Source: Halichondria panicea (Eukaryota > Porifera > Demospongiae > Suberitida > Halichondriidae). From it: 64,000 bases of DNA. The DNA lies in NCBI RefSeq assembly GCF_963675165.1, contig NC_087393.1, positions 2,919,502 to 2,983,501 on the forward strand, in the 5' to 3' direction. The notes beneath the pieces are model-generated. The model was not told the DNA's origin, did not search any database, and saw only the letters and a program-made list of their open reading frames with translations. Both the position numbers and the translations under genes were made by a program. Positions 22,201 through 31,253 of this stretch are shown piece after piece (positions within the stretch are counted from its first letter, which is position 1; each line of letters opens with the position of its first letter).

Positions 22201-24629
22201 CCCACAGTGTACACAATGTAGAGAACCAATCTACATGTACAGAGAAAATTACCTCATATTCTTTGTAGGCATCATTGAGAAGTGCACCTACCTCCATCGA
22301 GCCAATGCGCAGTACAGCCAAAGATGGAGCTATATAATTATATTCACAGTAAAAATGGTGCTGATAAATAATTAAGGCTCTAGCTGTTTTACAACCTTAC
22401 ATGTAACTCGATGCATGAATTCACAGGCTGAATTGGTTAGAATCCTCACGCCATCGATCTCTGAAAGGAGAAAACAAGGCTCCTGGAGGTGGTATCTACA
22501 TAATAGTGAAGGACACACACGTTGCAAACACTTGAATGTACATGTACGACTTGTATAATTATAAACAAATGAACATTAAGTCAAATGTTCAAATTATTTT
22601 GTGCCTTAAAGTTATAAGCTGCATCATTATTTTATAGTTCTATAAAATAAAAGATGCAGCTGTCAGTGTACAGTTTGATTTACGTGTGTCATTATATATT
22701 AGGACATAGTTAGTAAAAATACGTACTGCGTTCACAGCATCAGTGTGTCATTATATATTAGGACATAGTTAGTAAAAATACGTACTGCGTTCACAGCATC
22801 ATAATTAGGATACTTGCACCAGTGTTTGTCAAATCCTTTCACAAACATCAACTGATCCATAACAAGCACAAAGAAATCTTTTCCACCCCTACAGAAAAGT
22901 TTTACAGTGTAGGACACAGTGCAGTGATGTACTCTTGCACTTGCATTATTGTTCCATTTAAGTAATTACCATTGCAGCTGAAGAACTCTCGACCTCGACT
23001 GAAGGTCAAATTCCGTCTCACACACCTACGTACAACCAAAGAAAGTCCTCCGTTAGACACATACATCAGTAACATGTAATATAAAAGAACAGTGATTGAA
23101 TTACTACAGCTAACAGCATACTTTAAAATCGGAGGAGCCACCCCACAGATATCCGTCCTGATCAACTAGAGCCACTGCTTTGCCGTTTGGAGACACTGCC
23201 AACTCAACCCAGCATAGAGAACCACCCTTCTTACAGTTTATTGTCTGGCACATAATTATAGTGTATGGATATCACTACATACAGTCGATTAATACCTGCA
23301 ACACTGCCTCATAGGGATCAAGTACAAACAGTCGATCATGAATGGCTACGGTCACAGACACTTGGTTGCCCACAGGAAGGACAGCCCAACAGTTGGGCTT
23401 GCTTGTGGATGCTACATTATTGTACCAAAGAGCCAAAAAATACGGGTTAGGACATACTTGCCTCCTAATCAGGCTAATGTGAATGCTTGGTATACAGCTG
23501 TGATGACTCTGTATTCTACAGTATACAACACTATAGGTACACCTACAAGGAATATCGGCTAGTTTCTTGACACGAATGTCATCTTTTGAGCGATCAGAAT
23601 CTGCCACAAGAAAAAATTGATACTTGTTGGTCATCACAGCAAATCCTGCACTCCCCTCCAAGGTATGGAAGAACTTGCACTCCAGTACACGGTCATCACG
23701 AATCTCCTACAGTCATTTACACATAATTATAATATTTTTATATATCTCTCGTCGCAGAGGGTATGAGCTCACCTAAAGATAGTAATTATTACACACAAAT
23801 GTATATAATGTAAATGCTCAAATTCAGTTGTAAAGGCTTGACAAATTAATGATCAGAGCCCTACATAGCCATGTAAAATAAATCGTTCACTACATTGGTC
23901 TCGAACAAAGGAAGCAGAGCCTTGCATGGCCACTACAATTATGGCCAAGACTTCTGCTTATGACATGCGTGTATTGTTGATCACTTACCCGTGCAAGAAT
24001 CCGAGCATATAGGTGCTTCCCGTATATGTTGTAAACTACCATGTTTCCATCTTCTAGTATGCACACAACATGTTCAGAACTCGTCCATCCGAGCCCAATA
24101 ATGTTTCCACCACCCCACTATGTAAAAAAAGACTGATTATCCCAAATGGGTTCTAATAATTATGTGCTACAATTAAGATAAAGTGTAGTCACACTGAACA
24201 TTACAGAGAAACACACTAATACCACATCTTGATTCCACATACCGGTATAGTTGAGATAACCTTCCCAGCTTGAGTATAGATGGTAATAACCGGCTTGGAC
24301 ACCCCCTGTTTTTTCGAAACCACTCTGGGAAAAATGGCTAAAAGAACAGCATGTTTACGATCACACCCATGGCTATTTTACCTATTGGACCTCCATAAGG
24401 AGAAATTGAAACATGATTCTCTGCTAAATTTACTTGCCAGTCCAAGTTGTAGTTCAGGTATTTCCTGGGTTAAGATACATACATGTATTTAAAACGGCAT
24501 GATGGTCTCAGTTTCCAGAATCCCTGGCCCTGTGGACCTCATAACTTACTTTACATAAATGTCGCCCAGTGGTGTCCAGTCAACCGTAGCAGAACTCTGA
24601 ATTTCAGCCACTGTTGCACCTTTGTCCAT
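6078..24629 (-). CDS. VPS16: VPS16, core subunit of CORVET/HOPS tethering complexes (25 exons)
   Basis: Conserved vacuolar sorting protein that scaffolds the class C core and binds VPS33 in endosome and lysosome fusion. Exons (minus, 5' to 3'): 24629-24550, 24464-24382, 24337-24243, 24117-23989, 23706-23547, 23411-23296, 23244-23122, 23025-22970, 22888-22814, 22495-22401, 22329-22253, 22192-22064, 21848-21709, 21303-21268, 21172-21064, 20545-20408, 16333-16225, 16066-15960, 15914-15810, 15757-15680, 15627-15526, 6646-6579, 6530-6434, 6385-6282, 6216-6078. All introns are GT-AG and the exons sum to 2550 nt, giving 849 aa (human about 839). N-terminal beta-propeller half: WTPLGDIYVK, SPYGGPI, EIDGVRILTNSACEFMHRV. 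C-terminal helical half from about residue 370: KADEYIRF, LYPLAMEICKYLKIP, KAVESGD, DELEKFSKQKKSPISY. The last residues LKVRLGYK precede TAG. Introns 16 and 21 are 4.1 and 8.9 kb and full of repeats; most others are 40-400 bp. Boundaries were chosen by hand from frame and consensus. Confidence 0.96.
7070..7233. mobile_element. Short TIR element, ACCGTATAGC family, copy 1
   Basis: ACCGTATAGC at the left and GCTATACGGT at the right form perfect 10-bp ends. Longer imperfect inversion follows through GGTAATTTTCGTGG and CCACGAATATTACC. It lies in VPS16 intron 21. A copy at 14642-14839 shows TA target duplication by comparison with an empty site. Confidence 0.85.
7400..7640. repeat. Dispersed repeat family R2, partial copy
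   Basis: The copy contains GAAAGCACCGCAGGTGCTGA, TGCCTCAGTGGAGATGCC, AAAGCTACATAACATAAAGC and GATCGAC..ATGATTGTTG, in the same order as at 19395-19890. Other R2 pieces: 8255-8620, 18605-18960, 44560-44770, 60855-61065. No coding capacity is seen. Confidence 0.75.
8255..8620. repeat. Dispersed repeat family R2, second copy
   Basis: It carries GCTGCATGCA, GATCGATCATGATTGTT, TTAATGGCTGCTGAG, CTAGCATT.TAGTGCAGAGCT, CTTCTGAAA, then CTATAGAAACTCCTACTTGC, an ACACAC stretch and GCCGTATACCTCGCTTGCGC, which is the R2 terminal motif. The minus-strand open frames here (8422-8690) come from the repeat. Confidence 0.75.
8700..10150. other. VPS16 intron 21 interior, no recognised feature
   Basis: AT-rich unique-looking intronic DNA. 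TTCATAATTATATAATGAGATTCATAATGATG near 9059 is a local repeat, and GGGGTCTTAGGGCAGACTG near 9820 is nearly the reverse complement of a string near 8945, so an old inverted-repeat element may span about 8940-9840. No coding signal was found. Confidence 0.4.
10155..10726. mobile_element. Non-autonomous Mutator-like element with 9-bp target duplication
   Basis: Ends are TAGCCTC at left and GAGGCTA at right. Internal inverted segments share GGCCTG.TATCGACTGC and TTGCGC. The nine bases before the left end (10146-10154, AACTATTAC) are repeated exactly after the right end (10727-10735). A perfect 9-bp duplication with long imperfect TIRs is the hallmark of Mutator-like elements. No transposase is encoded. 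It lies in VPS16 intron 21. Confidence 0.85.
11627..12383. mobile_element. TIR element with CAGGGATACAAAAG ends
   Basis: CAGGGATACAAAAGAAAGGG, continuing through GATTGGAAACGAC, is inverted at the right end. TTCTAGC occurs directly outside both ends (11620-11626 and 12384-12390), a 7-bp target duplication. The CAGGG start resembles hAT-type ends, but hAT elements duplicate 8 bp, so the class is left open. The interior is non-coding and contains a further partial end (CAGGGATACAAAA near 12243). Confidence 0.8.
12510..12800 (+). repeat. Dispersed repeat family R1, copy 2
   Basis: Same order as copy 1: a GTGTCTGTTCCAGCTG segment, TGCTGAACGGTTGCAATGTG, GATTCGTGGATTAGCAAACT, then GAGTTATGGCTAGTTTGACT and GCACTAAAGCGCTAGC, followed by CTACAAGAGTCAGAAAAGAG. 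It lies in VPS16 intron 21. Confidence 0.8.
13152..14393. mobile_element. Outer inverted-repeat element, interrupted by a second element
   Basis: GAATTCAGGGCTGCAT (13152-13167) is inverted as ATGCAGCCCTGGAATTC (14377-14393). A poly-G run and GGGGC follow inside the left end, and a matching GCCCC and poly-C run precede the right end. The element at 13233-14307 sits inside it, so this outer one is older. Confidence 0.65.
13233..14307. mobile_element. TIR element with long ends built from tandem sub-repeats
   Basis: The ends TACGGAAGCCCGTAGGGGCC are exactly inverted at the right. Each arm continues as tandem copies of a unit of about 30 bp alternating ATTCCACTCTAGAATGCA and CTTCCACTCTGAA, about 140 bp on the left and 200 bp on the right. 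CTGATG directly abuts both ends (13227-13232 and 14308-14313), a 6-bp target duplication. The core is non-coding, about 720 bp. It does not match a class I can name from memory. Confidence 0.88.
14590..15141. repeat. Local tandem duplication, one copy interrupted by a TIR element
   Basis: The first copy starts CACACAGTTTACATTACTAC at 14590 and the second at 14973. Both continue through GAATTTATATGGTGTGTATA, GTAGGTGCTTACTCCCCTTT, ATGCACTCCTGATGAAGCAC and CAACAAGAAGAGGGCTAAGC. The first copy is split by 198 bp at 14642-14839; the second is uninterrupted. Confidence 0.92.
14642..14839. mobile_element. Short TIR element, ACCGTATAGC family, copy 2, TA target duplication
   Basis: Ends are CCGTATAGC and GCTATACGG. 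TA flanks both sides, and the uninterrupted duplicate at 15023-15024 has one TA at the same point, so the insertion and its TA duplication are shown directly. TA targeting suggests mobilisation by a Tc1/mariner-type transposase. It is non-coding. Confidence 0.93.
16499..16900. mobile_element. TIR element CAGAGGAGGCT with 9-bp target duplication
   Basis: CAGAGGAGGCT at left and AGCCTCCTCTG at right continue into long imperfect inversion (AATTGGATTTCTCCAAACTT against AAGTTTGGATAAATCCAATT, and GACTACTTCAAGC). CCGCGTAGA occurs directly outside both ends (16490-16498 and 16901-16909). The core has facing poly-G and poly-C runs. It lies in VPS16 intron 16. Confidence 0.85.
16905..17125 (-). repeat. 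Dispersed repeat family R1, copy 3
   Basis: This is the reverse-complement orientation of the R1 order: GCTAGCGCTTTAGTGCAAGG, GAACAGATGATGCTATGAAA, GAAGAGACTGCAACAGCCTT, GTGAGTCAAACTAGCGAGAA, then GTTAGTTTTCGTCACATTGC. It lacks the dinucleotide end. Confidence 0.75.
17303..17545. mobile_element. Inverted-repeat element with TAGCCTCG end
   Basis: TAGCCTCGTTCCCAGGCCTT followed by ACTTTTTC is mirrored by GAAAAAGTAAGGCCTGG near 17406. The following segment (GATCCACAAGGATTTTTATG, then CGATTGTGGG-type sequence and CGTGACGTAAGGTATTC) recurs inverted at 45533-45698, again ending GGGAACGAGGCTAG. It shares the TAGCCTCG terminus with the 9-bp-duplicating elements, but its borders and target duplication are not resolved. 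Confidence 0.5.
18605..19890. repeat. Composite of R2, R1 and R2 repeats with a CA microsatellite
   Basis: Three pieces lie end to end: R2 (18605-18960), R1 in minus orientation (18955-19285) including a pure CA run at about 19215-19245, and a fuller R2 (19395-19890) ending GTATACCTCGCTTGCGCATG. The R1 and R2 ends share the motif ACCGTAT.CCTCG...GCG...CGAGGCATAAA, so both are probably mobilised by the same source. The open frames at 19188-19701 are by-products. Confidence 0.75.
19940..20295. repeat. pogo/Tigger-like non-autonomous element, copy 1
   Basis: The copy begins with CTTGTTAATCCGGTAACCC and contains GTGGCTGTATTTCAGGAAAT, AAACGACCTTACCTCG, CATATCCGGCCGTAATA, AAATTACATTGAAAAC and CAGCCAGCACTGGCC, and ends near GAGAGTCTACTGTA, the inverse of the start motif. 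A second copy is at 34231-34510. Confidence 0.7.
21342..21635. mobile_element. Short TIR element, ACCGTATA family, copy 3
   Basis: ACCGTATAATCGCCAAATTT at left and CGAAATATACCCGCTATACG followed by GT at right form imperfect TIRs, flanked by TA. It lies in the short VPS16 intron between exons 13 and 14, which it lengthens to about 400 bp. Confidence 0.75.
22684..22801. repeat. 59-bp perfect tandem duplication in VPS16 intron 9
   Basis: Two identical 59-bp units (GTGTGTCATTATATATTAGG ... TTCACAGCATCA) are adjacent, starting 12 bases inside the intron from the exon 9 donor at 22813. The identity implies a recent event. It contains GT-rich donor-like strings, but using them would put a stop in frame. 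Confidence 0.95.
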
Positions 24630-25418
24630 GCTATATATATAGCGCTATACTTAACTTGACGGCTACTTGTTATTTTCCAAAATCAACTTCCAGCAAAAAA
24701 TGGAAAAAAGGTGTGTTTACATATAAAAAGGGGCGTGATTAGGTATGTCTGCCGTTTTGAGTGTGGGATTGGCTTAGGAGTGGACAGGGTCAAAAGGTCA
24801 CTAATGAATCATCACGTGAGCTTATGTTTTGTGCAGTAAATTTGCAACTTTTACGGGTTGTGATAAAGCAGGGAATGAGAAATGAGGAAATGAGAAATAA
24901 AGAAATGAGGAAATGAGGAAATAAGAAATAGGAAATGAGGAAATGAAGAAATAAGAAATAGTATAATATATTTATGGTTATAATCATCGCCATGGCATTA
25001 ATTTTCATCACAATAATTATGACATTGTTATAATAATAATTATTATATAGATGCACAAAAGTAATGACTGATATCAGCCAAGAAGCTAGTAGGTGACTAA
25101 GTATTTAGTTCTCAAATATATTATAGTGGCACCTCCACACAGTACAGGTTGTCAGCATTAAATTTTACCATCGCTTCAGATGGCACAGTGAGCTTTCTTC
25201 ATTAAAGGTAGCATCAGCTTTCACTAGGCATTGCTTGTGAGAATGGTAACGGGAATTGCTTTCTTCACCCTGTAGCGAGATTGGATATGATACCAGTACT
25301 GTACAGTGTACTAATGTCATTACTTCCTGCAGCTTTACGACAGGACTGGCAGATTAGAATTTGCTTGGTTTGACAAACAGTTTTGGAAGTTTCTTTGCCG
25401 TTACTTACATGTAGATGT
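24630..25418. other. VPS16 5' flank and low-complexity DNA
   Basis: The first bases left of the start codon on the coding strand (24630-24660) are AT-rich with no clear TATA. Further on, 24868-24960 is a purine-rich GAAATGAG / GAAATAAG tandem tract and 24960-25050 is AT-rich. The 88-codon minus-strand frame there is compositional. No gene was recognised. Confidence 0.5.
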
Positions 25419-25583
25419 TGACTTCTTTCAGAGTTAATAATGACTTGTTCTCTCTGTTATTTTTATTGCCATAGTTTGGAGGCAACAAAAGTAGAGGCAA
25501 AGTGATGCATTCCAATGACGTAGCGTGTCACGGATAGCTTCAAATTTTCTACCGTTGCCAATCCTTCCCTTCCTATATCTTTG
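25419..25583. repeat. 165-bp segment identical to 55047-55211
   Basis: The segment from TGACTTCTTTCAGAG to CCTATATCTTTG is identical by eye over all 165 bases to 55047-55211, in the same orientation. Here it adjoins the 3' side of a minus-strand Gypsy pol remnant, so it may be part of that element's LTR or 3' region. Confidence 0.9.
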
Positions 25584-25599
25584 GTCCAGTCCATTGACT

Positions 25600-26900
25600 A
25601 TCACTTGCCCACTGGATTGTGAAATCGGTGAAGGTATTGCCACGCATAGGTAAATTGTTTGAGACTGTGGGAGTGTAGGACAGTATATGTAAGTCCGTTA
25701 CGTAGGTAGATCTGATGTCTGAACCATGCCAGGCACACAAGTAGATAGAGGTAGAGAGTGTCACACCGTGTACCAGAGGAACATAAGTTCTGTGTGGTGG
25801 CAGAGCACCAGGATTTCGAATTTCCGAGCCACAGCATGCTGATCATGACCAATCTTTTGCGCGAACTTTCTGAGCCAGGTTCGGGATAGCTAGGTCAAGC
25901 TTAGAGCGAGGTCGGCGATTCAGTAGTAGCTCAGATGGGGAGATGGAGTGCGGCGTCATTCTGTACTGAAACAGAAACTGAGATAGGTTGTCTCTGAGTG
26001 GGGCTTTCTTCGTGTAAGCCTTGAAGGTTTGGACGGCCAATCCATTTGTTGAGGGGTGGTATGGTGCTGAGGAAGTGTGTCGAATTCCTTGTGTTTTTAC
26101 AAAGTCCTTGAATTCAGCACTGGTGAATACTGATCCGTTGTCTGACACGAGCAATTCAGGTATGCCGTGAGTCGCGGAGGGTAGTAGCATGCCGTACAGC
26201 TTTCACCTCCATACACTTCGAGTGGGCATCTACTACAACGTGTCCGAGAAGAGGGCCAGCGTAGTCGATGTGCAGCCTAGTCCAGGGGGGTTGAATCGGT
26301 GCCACTGGAGGGAGTTTCCTGGTTCGCTGGCAGGCCTCACACAGCTTGACTTTCTCTTCGAGTGCTTTGTCCATTCCGGGCCACCATACAAAACATCGGG
26401 CGAAACTCTTCATTTTCGAGATGCCCGGGTGTCCTTCATGAAGTTCCTCTCTCCCTTCCTGGAGGTGGGATAACTTCCCCACATGACACAGCCATCGTGG
26501 AGGCTAAGTTGAGTGTGTCGTTGCTGGTAGGGTTTGAGTTCTGCGTCAGTGTCGTCTTTCCAGCCAGAAGCAAGCATACGGCGAACTCAAGAGAGGACCG
26601 GATCCTTCTCTGTCCAGGATGTGATTTCTTTTGCCGTGACTGGTAGGGATTCCAGCATGCTGATAGCCAGGATATTCTCTCCAGGGGTCGGTAGCACATT
26701 CTGGGAGGCGGAGACGACTGAAGACATCAGCATTGGCATGGTCTGGTCCTGGCTTGTACTCGATCGTGTAGCAATACAGCTCATCAAAATTTCCCCAAGT
26801 TGTTTTTGAGAACATACAAACTCAGCAAGTTTCCCCACATTCCTCGATCCGTTCCTTGTGTCCAACTCGATGGACAGTACGTACTGGAGCAATGCAAGCT
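25600..26900 (-). pseudogene. Ty3/Gypsy pol remnant: RNase H end and integrase
   Basis: Read on the minus strand from 26900, frames give the end of RNase H (YTIEYKPGPDHANADVFSRL), then HPGISKMKSFARCFVWWPGM and CEACQRTRK, the integrase zinc finger, then RLHIDYAGPLLG with the first catalytic Asp and ELLVSDNGSVFTSAEF with the second. The third block reads YHPSTNGLAVQTFKAY, where three residues including the usual catalytic Glu appear missing. MTPHSISPSELLLNRRPRSKLDL follows in two short blocks typical of the core end. Frames change at least three times, so it is dead. It has no introns. Confidence 0.88.
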
Positions 26901-27019
26901 ATTGTGACAAACTATAAAACATTGCAGTTAACGATGGAACAATCATCACATGGGTCAGATGACTGTTCAAGACGTGCCAGTGGGGTTTTGGCTCTAATGG
27001 ATACTACTTTGGGCTAAAA

Positions 27020-27738
27020 TTGTCTATTCTAATATTCAGCATGACCCTTCAAAGTATCAACACACCTGCTAATGATGGTTTCTTTGCTGTTGAAGTTTGT
27101 ATCAAAGCCCTTCAAAGAATCCGTACTGATGAACTGTTTCTTAAATTTTTTGAAATGGTTCGCAACGAAGCAGCCGATAAGTGTGATCCTCCGGTTTTAC
27201 CCAGAAAGAGACAAATCCCTAGAAGAATTGATGATGGTGCCTGTTTTTCCTACTATTGAAGATCTGTACAGAAAAGAATACTATCAGGCTATTGATTGCG
27301 TTAAGGGAGAGCTTTCTTTTTGTGAGAAACATAGAAAAAATGTTGATTAACAGTGCAAATGGCAAGTCATATTCGTTCCCTAACACATTTAAGGAGATTT
27401 ATGATAAAGACATCGACATGGAGAAGCTTTCTTTACAACTTCAGTTGCTACCTGACGCAATGAAAGGTTCTCCAACTAAAATTAAGGAAGTAACAAGAAT
27501 TCGAACTATTTGTGACATCCTGAATGACCAGCCTGGAGTAAAAAATTTCTTGTCAGAAGTACATAAAGTTCTCAGGATATATTACACCATTCCAGTTACT
27601 ACTGCATCTGCTGAAAGAAGTTTCTCAGCCCTTAAACGGATCAAGACGTATTTAAGGAACTCAATAACTCAGCATAGACTGAACCATTGCATGTTACTTC
27701 ATGTACATCGTCAACAGACAGATGAATTAGATCGATAG
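27020..27738 (+). pseudogene. hAT transposase C-terminal half (ZMYM1-like group)
   Basis: Three overlapping frames contain hAT pieces. The last, 27256-27738, carries IYYTIPVTTASAERSFSALK followed by RIKTYLRNS..QHRLNHCMLLHVH, the hAT C-terminal dimerisation region (normally P.T.A..ERSFS.L..IK..LR). The preceding frame, LPRKRQIPRR, fits the usual linker. The DNA-binding BED or TTF domain and the catalytic Asp region are absent, and frames shift twice. It is a 5'-truncated remnant. Confidence 0.88.
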
Positions 27739-28149
27739 CTAAAGAATTTGTAAGCAGAAATGAACGAAGAATAGCTGACGTTTCTAAATGATTATATTTT
27801 TGTGAGGAATTTTTATGAATGCTGTATAATTATCAGAGCTAATAAGCTTGTAGCTAGGCCGTAGCTAATTATGATGTCATAATGAGGAGGTATGGCTTCC
27901 TGTCTAAAAAATTCCGGCGCGGACCACCCAAGTGGCCCCCCAACTTTTGAACTGTTCCTACTCCACTGATCTATATTTATAGACTCTATTTTTAGACTGT
28001 GGATCTCAGATAAGTATGTGTTTTTTTCTGATTTTATTAAAATGATCATGAGACCGATAGACACTTAAGGCTGTTGCTAGTCTAGCCTATCAAGAAGCTC
28101 CAGTGAAACTGACTGAACAAAGCCGGTGGACAGCAAGCAAATAAACTAG

Positions 28150-28850
28150 AAGATATGACATCAGGAGATGATCAGGCCAGACCCAATGGCAGAGATGCTA
28201 CAATTGTTGATGGAAGACCGCAGAAGACACGATGAAGAAGTTGCGGAGGAGCGTGCCGAGGAACAAATCCGTGATACAGACGAAAGGCGAGAAATTGAGA
28301 GTCAAAGACAGATTGAACTGTTTCAAGGACTGCTCACATGAATACAGAGAGGCATACCTCATATGAACGCACCTGACTGGACAGGCCTATGCTGCAATGC
28401 CTACAGACGACTACGAAACAGTGAAAAAAACGATTTTGATACGATACGATATCACGAAAGAAAATTATCGACATCGATTCCGAACCGCAACACGAAAAAC
28501 GGGCGAGAGCAGTCGAGAACTGGCTCAATGACCTGGCGAGCAAATGGCTGAAACCGTAGACGAAGTTCGAAATTTAATTGTAATGGAACAAGTGATCGAT
28601 ATGTTACCGTTGGAGGTACGGGACAAGACAACCTGGCACGACTTGCTGACGACTAATCACTCGGAAGACGAATGGAGTCGAATAGACCACAAGCTGGTCT
28701 AAAATTTTGCCATACATGTGGGAAGCAAGGACATTTGTCGAAAGACTGTAGAAACAAAACACCGGGGAAACCAAACCCCAAAACAGTGGAGTCAAGAAAG
28801 ACATAGAATGTAGGGGCGAATAGATTACCAAGATAAGAAAACAGAAGTCC
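28150..28850 (+). pseudogene. Gypsy (Gmr1-like) gag remnant with SCAN-like capsid and CCHC knuckle
   Basis: In changing frames: a charged coiled coil (EEVAEERAEEQIRDTDERRE), then YRHRFRTATRKTGES, RELAQ and VRNLIVMEQVIDMLPLEVR. The last block matches the C-terminal half of SCAN domains (E.ILELLVLEQFL.ILP.E). Near 28709 CHTCGKQGHLSKDC is a perfect CCHC zinc knuckle. SCAN domains derive from Gmr1-type Gypsy capsids, and the order here (coiled coil, SCAN-like, knuckle) fits a gag rather than a host zinc-finger gene. Stops and frameshifts throughout. Confidence 0.75.
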
Positions 28851-29399
28851 AAGCCAAACCTAGTGTCGTAAAAACTGGAGGGATAATATCACATAATGCT
28901 CAAGAACTCTCATTTGAAAGGCCCCGAAGAAAGTGCAGGGATTGGCCGTGGTGACGAGAACAGCGAGAACAGCGAGAAGAAGAGGAAATGACTGCCCAAA
29001 AAGAAAAAGAGTCGGGCGCCCATTCAAAAACACTTGAAGAAGTTGAGATGCAATTGCCAGTCAAGGAAACTGTAGACAGCGAGAGTGAGTCAAAAGTTGG
29101 AAACTGTAGACAGCGAGAGCGAGTCATTGGAAATTATTGGCCTAAGTGACGTGCCCTTTCAAGATTTGGAGGATGATTTGGAGGATGAACTGTTTGTCCC
29201 AAGTCGAAACAGAGAGACGCTCACAAGAAAGGAGAAACGCCCTTTCGAAAAATGCAAAAATATGCAGTCGGAATTGCACCCATTGGACATTTCACTCTCT
29301 AAATTCAGCAAACCTTAAAACAGTGTCGAAGGCAGCCCATCAACAGCAGGGGTAGGGTTCTTTCAAAATGATGGCCTACCCCCCAAACAAGGGGCAGAC

Positions 29400-29800
29400 G
29401 GAGTGGAAGTGGAGCAACTGGAGCAACTGGTAGCATTGCCGAGAAGAAGTACTGAAATTGGCCCACAGCGTAGACCACATGGGCAAAGAGAAGACAATTC
29501 TGCAACGATTTTTTACTGCAAAGGATGTCTTACATGCCAAAAATCTACACAAAGCAGAACCAAACGAGCACCGCTCATCCACTATTCAGGAGCGATGGAC
29601 ATTGTTGGTCCACGCAAACGCTATATTCTTGATTACGCGACCCGATACCCTGAGGCTATATCTCACGAGTTGGAATACCAGAGGAAATACTGACTGACCA
29701 AGGAAGTAATTTTACTTCAACACTTCTAACGGAGATTTATCGGATGCTCCATGTACACCCCTTCGTACCACACCATACCATCCCCAAACTAGAGGTAGGC
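29400..29800 (+). pseudogene. Gypsy integrase remnant, probably same element
   Basis: In broken frames: CKGCLTCQKSTQSRTKRAPL (end of the integrase zinc finger), MDIVGPRKRYILDYATRYPE (first catalytic Asp; several residues deleted after VGP), then LTDQGSNFTSTLLTEIYRML (second Asp) and TTPYHPQTRG. The catalytic Glu region is absent. It lies about 550 bp after the SCAN-like gag in the same orientation, so most of pol has been deleted between them. Confidence 0.78.
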
Positions 29801-30289
29801 TATGTTGTGAACTTGCTACAGTTTCCAGCTAGATGCAACTGACCTAGCCATTATTGCTTAAGACTATCCCAGAGAAGTTTCATGGGTAGTTGCACAAAAG
29901 CAAGAGCTGAGTTGTAGATATTTAGCTTCAAGGATGTCCTAAAACGATTGGATTTGCATCTTTTGCTCTGAGAACTGAATCCATGTCAGTCTGGATCTCT
30001 CTCCTTCTTGCTGTCGCTTCTCTCTTAATAGTGAGCTGTGGTTTTCACATTATTGTAACCACACTGTGGTCATCAACCATGAATAATACTAGGGATACAC
30101 TGGAGTGCAACCTCGCTACGCACTATTAGCCTCAAATCCAATTAGCCTCGAATCCAAGGCCAATTTAATTGTCTTGGGATCGAGGCTAATTGTAATAATT
30201 GTTGAAACAGCACATGGAAAAAGGAATTGTTAAATGTTAATAGTTGTAGCTTGATCCTGGTTTCAGGAGGGAAGTAGTAGTGCTGATCT

Positions 30290-30905
30290 TGTTCGACAAT
30301 GGCTTTGATTAAATCGTTGTAAACAACAACCGTAACAAACGTGGTTATCTGGCTCCAGTTTAGCCATCTGATTAAAAGGGCAACGAGCACTACATTTTGA
30401 GCATTCGACGATGTCATCTTTAACTTACCTTTACAGTAAGTGCAAGCATTGAACTTTTCGAACTTCTTGACAGCAATGACGGTAGCACCCATGAGTGAAA
30501 GTTCATTAGATTCGGTTAGACATTCATCAACATCGTCAAGTTTAGTTACGGACGAACCATTAATTTTGCTGGCATGGAAACAGAATACTCGCCTCTGACA
30601 GTTAGCTTAGTTATGTAATAGCTCTCACCTATTTCCAATGAACCTATTGCTTCTAGTGAGAACCTGAGGAGTAGTAATCTTGACTTTGACATTGATTTGT
30701 CAAATTCTTTGATAGTTGATAGCTCCTTTAGTAAAATTGTTTTTGCTCCAATGGCGTCAATGTCGGTGATATGGAACTGTTTCGACGAGGTAGTAACTTG
30801 ACTGTAGCGTTGAACTACAACTTCAAGCTTCTTTGTGTATTTGTTAACTTTGATATCAACGTTTTTCAGCAATATCGGGACTTTCTTGTCTTGTTGCATC
30901 AAGGG
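30290..30905 (-). pseudogene. OB-fold protein fragment resembling RPA large subunit
   Basis: The 118-codon frame 30902-30546 (minus) gives VPILLKNVDIKVNKYTKKLE then VVVQRYSQVTTSSKQFHI, and ends LEIGESYYITKLTVRG, the pattern of a nucleic-acid-binding OB fold (a late GK.Y...V.V strand). After a break, KLDDVDECL leads to FNACTYCKGKL and, in a shifted frame, VECSKCSARCPFNQMAKLEP, a CxxC..CxxC zinc site as in the C-terminal OB fold of RPA70. The parent gene is not identified; RPA-like domains occur in transposon-borne proteins, so a mobile origin is plausible. Stops mark it as broken. Confidence 0.4.
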
Positions 30906-31253
30906 TTGAATACATTTGCAGCGACGTCCAGTCTTGCACCTGGCTGAGAGTTAGATGTAGAAGCGCTTCTCCAGTGATAGGTTGCAGACGTTCAATACTG
31001 ATGTTCAATACTGACGTTGCTAGGTTAGCAGTCATCCCTGATTTTATTATGCCGGGAAACCACCCTTAGGGCAGGAGAGTCTACAGAGATCCACAACCAC
31101 ACGATAGCGGGGTGCAGATGGGCTGCCAGTTGTACCCAAGAACTAGAGAATGCTCCCTTGTGCAGCGCAAAGCTCTATGGGCAGCGAAGTGAGCCACCCC
31201 TTTCTCTTGGGCAAGGGTCATAAAGCGCTTTTGCGAGTGTGTTAGGGATTCAC

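Noticed and set aside
22684-22801. Duplicated splice donor for VPS16 exon 9 within the 59-bp tandem repeat
   Set aside because: Using the GTACGT donors in either repeat unit gives the wrong phase to exon 10 or puts a TGA in frame. The donor GTATCC at 22813 restores the frame and the conserved alignment, so the repeat is purely intronic.
24790-25056. 88-codon minus-strand frame with hydrophobic FLISYFLFPHFL repeats
   Set aside because: It translates a purine-rich tandem tract; the apparent membrane segment is compositional.
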